In this document: positions 40,215 to 47,956 of the stretch, piece after piece | Layout of the letters: each line of letters opens with the position of its first letter | Position numbering within the stretch: position 1 is the stretch's first letter | Translations under genes and position numbers: made by a program | Origin: an uncultured Collinsella sp. | GTDB lineage: Bacteria; Actinomycetota; Coriobacteriia; Coriobacteriales; Coriobacteriaceae | Length of the DNA stretch: 47,983 nt | Reading direction: 5' to 3' | Assembly (NCBI GenBank): GCA_902482035.1 | Contig: CABSYW010000020.1 | Span: forward strand, 1 to 47,983 | The notes under the pieces: generated by a model | What the model was told of the DNA's origin: nothing | Seen by the model: the letters and a program-made list of their open reading frames with translations, nothing else | The model's database searches: none

Positions 40215-41072
40215 ATGGCACTTGTTACCACCGAAAAGATGCTCAAGGACGCTCAGGCCGGCCACTACGCCGTCGGCGCGTTCAACGTCGAGAACCTCGA
40301 GTTTGTTATGGCCGTTCTGGCCGCCGCCGAGGAGACCAAGTCCCCCGTCATCATGCAGACCACCCCGGGCACCATCAAGACCGCTGGTCTGGACTACTTC
40401 TACGGCATGGTCAAGGCTGCCGCCGAGCGCGCTTCCGTGCCCGTCGCCCTGCACCTCGATCACGGCGATGGCTATGACCGCTGCATGCAGGCTTTCCGCA
40501 CGGGCTACACCTCTGTCATGATCGACGGTTCGCACGAGTCCTTCGAGGACAACATCGCCCTGACCAAGTCCGTCGCCGATGCTGGCCGCGCCATGGGCGT
40601 GCCCGTCGAGGCTGAGCTTGGTAAGGTTGGCGGCAAGGAGGACGACGGTCCCGCGGTTGAGGGCGAGAGCCCCTACACCGATCCGGCCGAGGCTAAGGAG
40701 TTCGTCGAGCGTACCGGCTGCACCTCCCTCGCTATTGGCGTTGGCACCAGCCACGGTGTGTACACGAGCGATCCGCACATCGAGCAGTCCGTGGTCAAGG
40801 CCATTCGCGACGCCGTCGACGTGCCGCTGGTTCTGCACGGCACCTCCGGTGTGCCCGATGAGCAGGTTGCCGAGGCTGTGAAGAACGGCATCTGCAAGGT
40901 TAACTACGCCACCGAGCTGCGTCAGGCCTACACCAAGGGCTTCATGGCCTACATGGCCGAGAACCCCGCCTGCTTCGATCCCAAGAAGCCGGCCAAGGAG
41001 GGCATGCGTGAGATCACCGAGCTGGTTAAGATCCGCATGACCAACCTCAACTCTGTGGGCAAAGCAGAGTAA
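40215..41072 (+). CDS. Class II fructose/tagatose-bisphosphate aldolase
   Basis: The 285-residue zinc aldolase cleaves a ketose-1,6-bisphosphate to glyceraldehyde-3-phosphate and dihydroxyacetone phosphate. Class II marks are LHLDHG (catalytic Asp and zinc His), VMIDGSHESFEDN, EAELGKVGG, AIGVGTSHGVY and LVLHGTSGVPDEQ. Length and motifs fit both FbaA-type enzymes and the GatY/KbaY tagatose-bisphosphate branch; I cannot decide by eye. No lacD is present in the window, so this enzyme may finish the tagatose pathway. GAGAGGAG precedes ATG 40215. It is monocistronic and divergent from a DeoR regulator. A large palindrome follows. Confidence 0.92.
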   Translation: MALVTTEKMLKDAQAGHYAVGAFNVENLEFVMAVLAAAEETKSPVIMQTTPGTIKTAGLDYFYGMVKAAAERASVPVALHLDHGDGYDRCMQAFRTGYTSVMIDGSHESFEDNIALTKSVADAGRAMGVPVEAELGKVGGKEDDGPAVEGESPYTDPAEAKEFVERTGCTSLAIGVGTSHGVYTSDPHIEQSVVKAIRDAVDVPLVLHGTSGVPDEQVAEAVKNGICKVNYATELRQAYTKGFMAYMAENPACFDPKKPAKEGMREITELVKIRMTNLNSVGKAE

Positions 41073-41096
41073 CAGCAAGGGTACTCTGATCCCACC

Positions 41097-41249
41097 GGAC
41101 GGCTTGGGCGGGTCCCCGTACTTAGTTTCCAAAACGTCCTCGCGCATGAAGGCCCCCGTTGCCTCGCTTCTACGAAGCGTTGGCAACGGGGGCCTTCGCG
41201 CTGCGGAATGATTTTGGAAACTAAGTACGGGGACCCGCCCAAGCCGTCC
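41097..41249. repeat. 153-bp element with 38-bp perfect inverted repeats
   Basis: A perfect 38-bp inverted repeat (41097-41134 and 41212-41249; contains GGGTCCCCGTACTTAG) encloses a second strong hairpin (GAAGGCCCCCGTTGCC, 41148-41163 with 41182-41197). It can form a cruciform or a long RNA rod directly behind the aldolase gene. The arms contain GGGGACC, as in other palindromes of the window. Confidence 0.88.
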
Positions 41250-41317
41250 TGCTCGATCGCCCTTGTGGCGTTAGGGCGGAAAGGATGGGGCGCGAGGGGC
41301 GCTTTGTTGATGAGGGG

Positions 41318-41527
41318 TTAGTATGCCTGGGCTTGGTTGGGGAATGACTTGTTTAGGGATGCTTGGAGCTTTTCGAACGATGCTCGCAAGTTGAGTTCCT
41401 GGTCGGTTGAGCGTTTGGCTTTTGTGGTGGGGGAGTCGAGGAGACCGTCTCTTTGTGTCGGGGGGAAGGAGAAAAGGTCTGCATGTTTTAGGGATGGCTG
41501 CTGTGCTGCGTCATTGGAAGAATGCAT
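41318..41527 (-). CDS. Small hypothetical protein
   Basis: The 69-residue protein is polar, with an amphipathic helix near the end (LRASFEKLQASLNKSF). AGGAGG lies 11 bases before the ATG. No family is recognised. Upstream on the same strand an open frame ends in VRNLLVDIEEAA at a TAA at 41531-41533, 4 bases before this start; it is open for about 60 codons but has no clear start, so an overlooked or decayed gene may precede this one. Both parts of the region (41528-41781) otherwise hold nothing I can name. Confidence 0.45.
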   Translation of the reverse strand: MHSSNDAAQQPSLKHADLFSFPPTQRDGLLDSPTTKAKRSTDQELNLRASFEKLQASLNKSFPNQAQAY

Positions 41528-41781
41528 GCTTATGCGGCCTCCTCGATGTCCACCAAAAGGTTGCGCACGGGGTGTGCTGCTAGGTCCCGTGCGTTGGCAG
41601 TATTATGCCGCGGCTGCTGCAAAGAAGTGCTAAAGAAAGGCTTAATGAGGTTTGACGTTGCGATGAAACCGCAGGTAAAAGCTATCGAGTAACACTCTTG
41701 AAAGGTTTTGGGCTTAAGGGCTTTCTAAGGTTTGTGGCACGGATGTGGCTTGCCTGTGTGGGGCGTGTGGACGGCTCGTTC

Positions 41782-42768
41782 CTAGCGCTGCGGTGCGGCG
41801 GCGCGTACTTGTTCGATGACCTTTTCCATCGTGGCGTCGATGTGGTCTTTTTTGAGCTCGCATTCCCAGATGGTTATGGGCGTCCAGCCCATTTGAGTGA
41901 GTGCTGCCACGGCAGCGTGGTCGCGCTCGACGTTGCGACGGAACTTTGCCTCCCAAAACTCAACGTTGCGCTTGGGCTGGCTAGGGTTGCACTTGGGGCA
42001 GCGGTGCCAAAAGCAGCCGTTGACGAAGATGGCGATCTTGCGCCCGGGGAAGGCGATGTCGGGTTTTCCGGGCACCTTCCATTCCAGACGGTATCCCGTA
42101 AGGCCTGCGGCGCGCAGGCGCTGGCGAACGAGCAGCTCGGGCTTGGTGTTCGCACGCTTGTTGCCCTTCATGGACTTTTTGATGGCGGCGCGACGGCGCA
42201 CGAGCTCACGCTCGTCAGCGGAAAGGTCCGAGGTGTCGATGCCGTCCAGCAGGCCGGGCTTGGGGCGCTTTTTGCTGCGGCGCTTGGCTTTGCGCTTGGG
42301 CTTGGTAACGGGCTCGTCGGCTGTGGTGGACTCGGTGTCGTTGGCGCCGTTAGCCTCAAGCCGATCTTCCTTCAACTCAATCAGCGCATCGATAAGTCCC
42401 TTGTCGGCGGGCATCCATTCCACCGTGGCAAGCGAGGTGCGCGGAATCCAGCGGATATCGAGCTGGCGGTCGTGCTTCTGGGGCTCGCCAGACTCTTTAG
42501 CCAGCGAGCAGTAGTAGCACTCCATGGAGAGATGAAAATCGGGGTAGTCATACTCAACGGTATAGAAATCACACAGGTTGGTGACTTTGACCTGCAGCTC
42601 TTCCATAAGTTCGCGTCGCACGGCGTCTTCGGGCGTCTCGCCGCGCATGAGCTTGCCACCGGGGAACTCCCAAAGTCCCTGCATGTCGCCATAGCCGCGC
42701 TGCACGGCAAGCAGCTCATCGGATCCTTCCTTGCGAATGATCCCAGCGGCAACATGAACAGTCTTCAA
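41782..42768 (-). CDS. MutT-like Nudix hydrolase fused to Vsr endonuclease
   Basis: This 328-residue protein joins two repair functions. Residues 1-135 form a MutT-type Nudix domain with the box GKLMRGETPEDAVRRELMEE (38-57), expected to remove oxidised dGTP. After a basic Lys/Arg linker (about 155-175), residues 190-328 form a Vsr endonuclease: RANTKPELLVRQRLRAAG, KPDIAFPGRKIAIFVNGCFWH with catalytic Asp, CPKCNPSQPKRNVEFWEAKF and TIWECELK. Vsr nicks at T:G mismatches that arise when 5-methylcytosine deaminates, typically in CCWGG. The start is most likely TTG 42768 with GAGAGG 8 bases upstream; longer frames run into the divergent ABC gene. The EcoRII-type methylase at 5212 could create its substrate. 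Confidence 0.88.
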   Translation of the reverse strand: MKTVHVAAGIIRKEGSDELLAVQRGYGDMQGLWEFPGGKLMRGETPEDAVRRELMEELQVKVTNLCDFYTVEYDYPDFHLSMECYYCSLAKESGEPQKHDRQLDIRWIPRTSLATVEWMPADKGLIDALIELKEDRLEANGANDTESTTADEPVTKPKRKAKRRSKKRPKPGLLDGIDTSDLSADERELVRRRAAIKKSMKGNKRANTKPELLVRQRLRAAGLTGYRLEWKVPGKPDIAFPGRKIAIFVNGCFWHRCPKCNPSQPKRNVEFWEAKFRRNVERDHAAVAALTQMGWTPITIWECELKKDHIDATMEKVIEQVRAAAPQR

Positions 42769-42916
42769 CAGGAGTCCTCTCTCAACATCAACACGTGGCA
42801 GGCTAGCTACCCGTACCTTACACAACGGTAAGGCAAGCGTAAGCCATATCGATGGTAGCCGACTCGTCTTCTTGCGACTATAGATGCCGTAGACTAATCG
42901 CAAGAAAGGACTCGGT

Positions 42917-43702
42917 ATGCAAACCACGCACATGGCGACCCCGGTACTGGAGGTCGCGCATCTCGAAAAGGTATACGGAGCGCTGGGCAACGTGACCCGC
43001 GCGCTCAATGACGTCAGCTTTACCGTCAACCGCGGGGAATTCGTGGGCATCATGGGCGCTTCGGGCTCGGGCAAGTCGACGTTGCTCAACTGCGTCTCGA
43101 CCATCGATAGCGCCACGAGCGGCACGATCCGCATTAACGGTCAGGACGTGACGCGCATGAAGCAGGCCAAGCTTTCGCAGTTCCGCCGCGAGGAGCTCGG
43201 CTTTATCTTCCAGGACTCCAACCTGCTCGATACGCTCACGGCACGCGAGAACATCGCCCTGCCGCTCACCATCGCCCGCACAAACTCGGCAGAGATCTCG
43301 ACCCGCGTGCAGGATGTGGCAGCGCGCCTGTCCATCAGCCAGGTGCTCGACAAGTATCCCTACCAGATGTCCGGCGGTCAGCAGCAGCGCGTTGCCGCGG
43401 CTCGCGCGCTCGTCACCGACCCCACCATGATCATGGCCGACGAGCCCACCGGCGCCCTCGATTCTAAAAGCGCTCGTCTGCTGCTCGAGAGCCTGGAGGC
43501 CCTGAATCGTCGCCTGCGCGCCACCGTGCTCATGGTCACGCACGACAGCTTTGCCGTCAGCTACACGAGCCGTGTGCTGTTTATTCGCGACGGCAAGATC
43601 TTCACCGAGCTGCGCCGCGGCGACATCGACCGCCGAGAGTTCTTCGACCGCATTATGGAGGTCGTTGCCATGATGGGCGGTGAGGGCTCCGATGCTCTGT
43701 AA
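42917..43702 (+). CDS. ABC transporter ATP-binding protein, BceA-like
   Basis: The 261-residue ATPase has Walker A GASGSGKST, Q-loop FIFQDSNLLD, signature MSGGQQQRVAAARAL, Walker B MIMADEPTGALD and the switch His in VTHD. It belongs to the MacB/BceA/YxdL branch, whose partners are FtsX-like permeases that deal with peptide antibiotics or cell-wall-active compounds. GAAAGGA lies before the ATG. It overlaps the permease gene by 11 bases, so both form an operon. No BceRS-like two-component system is beside it. Confidence 0.93.
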   Translation: MQTTHMATPVLEVAHLEKVYGALGNVTRALNDVSFTVNRGEFVGIMGASGSGKSTLLNCVSTIDSATSGTIRINGQDVTRMKQAKLSQFRREELGFIFQDSNLLDTLTARENIALPLTIARTNSAEISTRVQDVAARLSISQVLDKYPYQMSGGQQQRVAAARALVTDPTMIMADEPTGALDSKSARLLLESLEALNRRLRATVLMVTHDSFAVSYTSRVLFIRDGKIFTELRRGDIDRREFFDRIMEVVAMMGGEGSDAL

Positions 43703-45914
43703 ACTCGCTTGGGGCAACGTCCGCCGCGCCGGCCGCGACTACCTCGTCTACCTTTTGACGCTCACCCTGGGCGTCACGGTCTTCTATGCCTTTAACACCA
43801 TCTCGATGCAGGTCGACATCGCCGGCATCGATGAAAAGGGCTTGGCACAGGTTATGGGCAGCATGCTCGGCGACCTGACGTACTTTTTGGCCGGTGTCAT
43901 GGCCTTTTTGATGGTGTATGCCAATAACTTCATCATGAAACGCCGCAAGAAGGAGTTTGGCCTGTACCAGGTGCTCGGCATGGGGCGCGGGCGCGTCGCC
44001 ACGATCATGGCGCTCGAGACCGTGATAGTATCGGTCGTGGCCTTTGTCGCCGGCATTGTGCTGGGTGTGGGACTCTCCCAGCTCATGACGTTCTTTACGG
44101 CCTCGCTCTTTAAGACGCAGATTGCCAATTTCCACTTCTTTTTCTCGGTGCATGCGTTCAATCTGACCCTTGCCTGCATGCTCGTAATGTTTGTGCTCAC
44201 GCTACTGCTGAACCTTCGCGCCGTGCGTCGTACCAAACTCATCGAGCTTATGGGTGCCGAGCGTCGCAACGAGAGCATCAAGACACGCAACCCCTGGATC
44301 GCGATTGCCATCTTTGCCGTGGGCGTGGTGCTTGTGGGCGTGGCCTATTACCGTCTGCTACGTGATGGGTTCCCGCTAACCGCGACGGACAGCAAGCTGC
44401 AAGAGGCCATGAACCAGTTTGGTATTACGACCGCTATGGTTACCGTGGGCACCTTTGCCCTGTTCTGGGGACTCTCGGGCATGCTCATCAAGCTGCTGCA
44501 GAGCCTGCGCGGCGTGTATTGGCGCGGCCTCAACATGTTTACCGTGCGCCAGCTTGCGGCCAAGGTCAACACGGTGTGCTTTTCGATGGGCGTCATCGCG
44601 ATGCTCCTGTTTTTGGCCATCACCTCGGTGACGTGCGGTATGTCGATTGCCAACGTGATGAACGAGAATCTGGAGCGCTATAACCCTGTTGACGTGTCAC
44701 AGACGTATGTCTATTACACGCCCGATACGCTCGACTACTACAAAGAGTACATCAATCCGTCTGAAGCCGATCGCATGGTGCTGGCCGATAGTACGGTCGA
44801 TTTGTACTCCGCATGGCACGGCGATCCATGGCACGGCGATCGTAAGGGCAAGTCGGCGGACAACAACGACGAGACCGGCAAGAAGGTCAATATTGCCGAT
44901 GTTGCCGGTGAGCATGTGCAGATCGATTTGTATCTGAGTTACCCGCTCGGCGGCTCGGATCCTTCGGTGACTCCAAGTGAAATGTGCAAGACCATGGGCG
45001 AAAAGCTTCCCAAGGCGCTCGGGGGTAGCAATGCCGATGCGATGGGTCTGTTTGTGACGCCGGCGAGCCAGTACAACAAACTGCGCCAGATGATGGGCGA
45101 GGAGCCGGTGAGCATTGGCCGCGACCAGTATCTGCTCACGTGTGATATGGGCGGCGAGCTGGTCGACCTGTACACCAAGTATATGGCTGGCGGCCATGCC
45201 CTTACCTTGGGCGGGCATACGCTCAAGCCCGCAACCGATAAGTCGGACGAAGATACGGCGGCCATCGCCAACTCGGCGATGGGCAGTAATCCGGGTACCG
45301 TCGTCGTTGCCGACGAGCTGTTGTCCCAACTTAATCTGCAGCCGTATTCCAGTAGCCTGCTCGTTAACTACAAACAGGGGATGGATACGACCGAGGCAGA
45401 CGAGAGCATTAAATACACTGTGCTCGACAATCTGCTCGTTGACGGCAAGGAGCCGGGGTCGTGGGGAACCTTCATCACACGCTCCGAGATGTACACGCAG
45501 GCAGCGCAAATGAACGGTCTTATTAGCTACCTAGCCATCTACATCGGCTTTGTATTGGTCGTTGCATGCGCGGCGATTCTGTCGATCCAGCAGCTCTCCA
45601 ATGTGGCCGACGGCAGCCGCAGCTATCGTGTGCTGGCACAGATCGGCTGCGACGATCGCCAGATCCGCTATTCGGTGATGGCGCAGCAGGCGGTGTTCTT
45701 CCTGTTCCCGCTGGCAGTGGGCCTGGCGCACTCCTTTGTGGCACTTAAGGTGATCATCGAGCTGGTGAGCACGTTCGGAGCTATGAGCATCGGCGGCACC
45801 GTGGGCCTCACCTGTGCAATCTTCCTGGCAGCATACGGTGGCTACTTCCTGGTGACCTATCTCATGAGCACCGGCATGGTGCGAGCTGCCATTGCCACCC
45901 GCTACAGCGAATAA
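43692..45914 (+). CDS. FtsX-like ABC permease, BceB-like
   Basis: The 740-residue permease has ten expected membrane spans: one near the N terminus (LVYLLTLTLGVTVFYAF), three by residue 180, more near 200-330, and three at the C-terminal end (about 610-740). A 280-residue extracellular domain lies in between (about 335-610), as in BceB-type permeases. GKSADNNDETGKK and many polar residues mark the external part. These transporters free lipid-linked wall precursors from peptide antibiotics. ATG 43692 has GAGGG 6 bases upstream; the GTG at 43680 is less likely. A strong terminator follows. Confidence 0.9.
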   Translation: MLCKLAWGNVRRAGRDYLVYLLTLTLGVTVFYAFNTISMQVDIAGIDEKGLAQVMGSMLGDLTYFLAGVMAFLMVYANNFIMKRRKKEFGLYQVLGMGRGRVATIMALETVIVSVVAFVAGIVLGVGLSQLMTFFTASLFKTQIANFHFFFSVHAFNLTLACMLVMFVLTLLLNLRAVRRTKLIELMGAERRNESIKTRNPWIAIAIFAVGVVLVGVAYYRLLRDGFPLTATDSKLQEAMNQFGITTAMVTVGTFALFWGLSGMLIKLLQSLRGVYWRGLNMFTVRQLAAKVNTVCFSMGVIAMLLFLAITSVTCGMSIANVMNENLERYNPVDVSQTYVYYTPDTLDYYKEYINPSEADRMVLADSTVDLYSAWHGDPWHGDRKGKSADNNDETGKKVNIADVAGEHVQIDLYLSYPLGGSDPSVTPSEMCKTMGEKLPKALGGSNADAMGLFVTPASQYNKLRQMMGEEPVSIGRDQYLLTCDMGGELVDLYTKYMAGGHALTLGGHTLKPATDKSDEDTAAIANSAMGSNPGTVVVADELLSQLNLQPYSSSLLVNYKQGMDTTEADESIKYTVLDNLLVDGKEPGSWGTFITRSEMYTQAAQMNGLISYLAIYIGFVLVVACAAILSIQQLSNVADGSRSYRVLAQIGCDDRQIRYSVMAQQAVFFLFPLAVGLAHSFVALKVIIELVSTFGAMSIGGTVGLTCAIFLAAYGGYFLVTYLMSTGMVRAAIATRYSE

Positions 45915-45951
45915 CAAGCGGGCAAAATCGTCGCAAAATCAGAGGCGTATG

Positions 45952-45992
45952 ACCGCCGCGAAGGGACCAGGGGCCCTTTCGCGGCGGTTTTT
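45952..45992 (+). terminator. Rho-independent terminator of the ABC operon
   Basis: ACCGCCGCGAAGGG/CCCTTTCGCGGCGGT stem of about 14 bp is followed by five T. Confidence 0.9.
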
Positions 45993-46016
45993 GCCAACCT
46001 GGTGCGTCTCAGATAC

Positions 46017-46135
46017 AAGTGAGTAGACTTTTTTGAACCTGCCGAGCACATCGCGACAAATGATCTATAAAACTGCAGGTCAGAGCTGTGGCGTTTTAGG
46101 GCGTGCTCGGCCTTCTGCAAAAAGCCTACTCACTT
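46017..46135. repeat. Long inverted-repeat element with GCCGAGCAC core
   Basis: Arms AAGTGAGTAG plus a T-rich extension (46017-46034 and 46118-46135) enclose a second stem GCCGAGCAC/GTGCTCGGC and the string AAAACTGCAGGT. The core resembles the element at 1598-1748 (GCCGAGCAT, AAAACCGCAGGT), while the outer arms are unrelated. Confidence 0.75.
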
Positions 46136-46179
46136 GGTTTTTCTGCTAGAAGACCGCCACGAGGGAAGGCAACTCCCCC

Positions 46180-46241
46180 GGGTAGTCGTTGGGGACGTTC
46201 TTGTTTGACTAGTCAAGCAAGAACGTCCCCAACGGCTACCC
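46180..46241. repeat. 62-bp GGGGAC palindrome with ACTAGT centre
   Basis: Two 31-base arms meet at ACTAGT without a spacer. They differ at two positions, both compatible with G-U pairs in RNA. The element is related to 33362-33432. A further partial copy (GTGTCCC, GCGTCCC) lies up to 46290. Confidence 0.88.
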
Positions 46242-46332
46242 AAGGAGTGTCCCAAACCGCCGGCAGAAAAGGAGCGTCCCTAACTGCCACATCCGGAGCA
46301 AGATAACGCCGCAGGTAGAGGACGGACAGCGA

Positions 46333-46472
46333 GCGGGTCGCATTTGAGACAAGGTGACGTGAAACGAAAGGGCGCTGACCTTCTGGTCGCGCCCTTGAAG
46401 TTGAACGTCAGATTGTCCAAATGCGGCCCGCGCAGCGTCGAGCCGTTACGGCGTTTGGTAAAACGCCGTAAC
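46333..46472 (-). ncRNA. Structured RNA element 3' of the DAHP synthase gene (copy B)
   Basis: Starting one base after the stop codon on the minus strand: hairpin 1 (46472-46445, GTTACGGCG with loop around TTTTACC), linker GGCTCGACGCTGC, long-range stem (46431-46418 with 46346-46333, 13 of 14 pairs), inner stem TGACGT/ACGTCA, and hairpin 3 with GACC-AGAA-GGTC top (46396-46368). Compared with copy A (33182-33320), stem bases have changed in pairs, while linkers such as CTGACGTTCAA and TTTCACGTCACCTTG are unchanged. Confidence 0.7.
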
Positions 46473-47504
46473 CTACACCCGTTCCGCGATCTCGTGGATG
46501 AGGTAGTCGGTCTTTTCCCAGCCCAGGCACGGGTCGGTGATCGATTTACCAAAGACGCCGCCGTCGACCGGCTGGTTGCCGTCTTCCAGGTAGGACTCGA
46601 TCATAAAGCCCTTGACCAGCTTAGAGATGGACTCGTTGCGGCGGCAGCTGTCGAGCACCTCCTTGCAAATGCGATACTGCTCCAGCGGACGCTTGCCCGA
46701 GTTGTCGTGGTTGCAGTCGATGACCGCTGCCGGATTGGCGTAGCCGGCATGCTCGGTATAGCGCTCGGCCAGGCGCTCCAGGTGCTCGTAGTGGTAATTG
46801 GGGTAGGTGCGCCCATCGAGACCGATGTAGCCACGCATAACGGCGTGCGCGAGCGGATTGCCGTCGCACTCGACCTCCCAGTTGCGGAAGATAAAGCTCT
46901 GGTGCGCCTGCGCGGCGTAAATGGAGTTGAGCATAACGGTGGTAGAGCCGGCAGTGGGATTCTTCATGCCGACGGGTACCGAAATGCCGCTCGACACCAG
47001 GCGATGCTCCTGGTTTTCGACCGAGCGCGCGCCGACGGCAACGTAGCTCAGCAGGTCAACGAGGTATTGGTAGTTGGACGGATAGAGCATCTCGTCGGCG
47101 GTGAAGAAGCCCGTTTCCTCAATAACGCGCAGGTGCATATGGCGGATAGCCTTGACGCCCTCGAGCAGGTCGTCGGGGGCCTCGGGATCGGGGTTATGCA
47201 GCAGGCCCTTGTAACCGGTGCCCTTGGTACGCGGCTTGTTGGTGTAGACGCGCGGAATGATGATGAGCTTGTCCTTGACCTCTTCGGCGGTCTTGGCCAG
47301 GCGGTTCATGTATTCGAGGACCGAATCCTCGCGGTCGGCAGAGCACGGGCCGATGATGAGCACCTTGCGCGCGTCCTCGCCGGTAAAGACTTTGGCGACC
47401 TCGGCGTCGAATGCCTGCTTTTTGGCGGTAAGCTCGGCAGAAAGCGGCATTTCCTCGCGGATCTCCATGGGGATCGGCAGCCTGCGTTTGAATTCCATGG
47501 CCAT
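46473..47504 (-). CDS. 3-deoxy-7-phosphoheptulonate (DAHP) synthase
   Basis: The 343-residue enzyme joins phosphoenolpyruvate and erythrose-4-phosphate, the first step of aromatic amino acid synthesis. It is of the AroF/G/H type: VLIIGPCSADREDSVLEYM, IPRVYTNKPRTKGTGYKGL, ARSVENQEHRLVSSGISVPVG given here in parts, the metal-binding IDCNHDNSGK, and GFMIESYLEDGNQ. GAGGAG lies 6 bases before ATG 47504. It is monocistronic. No leader peptide or tryptophan- or tyrosine-rich attenuator is seen before it. The structured element that follows the stop is shared with lacC. Confidence 0.95.
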   Translation of the reverse strand: MAMEFKRRLPIPMEIREEMPLSAELTAKKQAFDAEVAKVFTGEDARKVLIIGPCSADREDSVLEYMNRLAKTAEEVKDKLIIIPRVYTNKPRTKGTGYKGLLHNPDPEAPDDLLEGVKAIRHMHLRVIEETGFFTADEMLYPSNYQYLVDLLSYVAVGARSVENQEHRLVSSGISVPVGMKNPTAGSTTVMLNSIYAAQAHQSFIFRNWEVECDGNPLAHAVMRGYIGLDGRTYPNYHYEHLERLAERYTEHAGYANPAAVIDCNHDNSGKRPLEQYRICKEVLDSCRRNESISKLVKGFMIESYLEDGNQPVDGGVFGKSITDPCLGWEKTDYLIHEIAERV

Positions 47505-47602
47505 AGGGGTCTCCTCAATCTATAGAAAGAGCAATAAGCGTATTGTCGAATGCTCGGCATTATCCGCTGTCGCACGCTAAAGTGCAAGCCCTTGCCACCC
47601 CG

Positions 47603-47640
47603 AAACCTGCCAAAAGGGACAGGTTTATTTTGGCAGGTTT
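47603..47640. repeat. Short palindrome with GGGACAGG loop
   Basis: AAACCTGCCAAAA pairs with TTTTGGCAGGTTT (13 bp); the loop contains GGGACAGG. It resembles the terminator at 39033 in design and may be a bidirectional terminator. Confidence 0.75.
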
Positions 47641-47726
47641 TATATGGGGGAACGTCGGCGGATACCGGGAGGGAGTGGCGTCGCGCGGGACCCTAAGGCT
47701 ATTGTCGGTTCCCCAGGAAACACCCT

Positions 47727-47956
47727 GTGGGCAAAAATGCCAAATATGAGTACGGTTGCTAGCTTAGTAGCATATTGCCTTCGCAAAATAATAGACATAA
47801 CAGCAAAATATGTTCATTAACGCAAACACATATAAGTCCGCTATAGGGCTGTTTGATCAATTTAGGGACGCGTGTAAGCCGTGAAAACGGCATTTGGGGC
47901 TGTTTTGGCTGTTACTAAAAGGGTAACAGTACTCATATTTGCCATTTTTTGCCCAC
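47727..47956. repeat. 230-bp AT-rich element with 27-bp inverted ends
   Basis: GTGGGCAAAAATGCCAAATA and seven more bases (47727-47753) are repeated inverted at 47929-47956 with one indel and one mismatch. The AT-rich interior has small hairpins (TTGCTA/TAGCA, GCCGT/ACGGC, GTTAC/GTAAC). No protein is coded. It may be a non-autonomous mobile element or a structured RNA. Confidence 0.65.

Noticed and set aside
42769..43134. N-terminal extension of the MutT-Vsr frame
   Set aside because: It runs opposite the start of the BceA-like gene and is rich in Ser and Pro with no family match; TTG 42768 with a good ribosome-binding site is preferred.
46344..47525. A 393-codon open frame on the plus strand
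   Set aside because: It is opposite the DAHP synthase gene, which has all family motifs.
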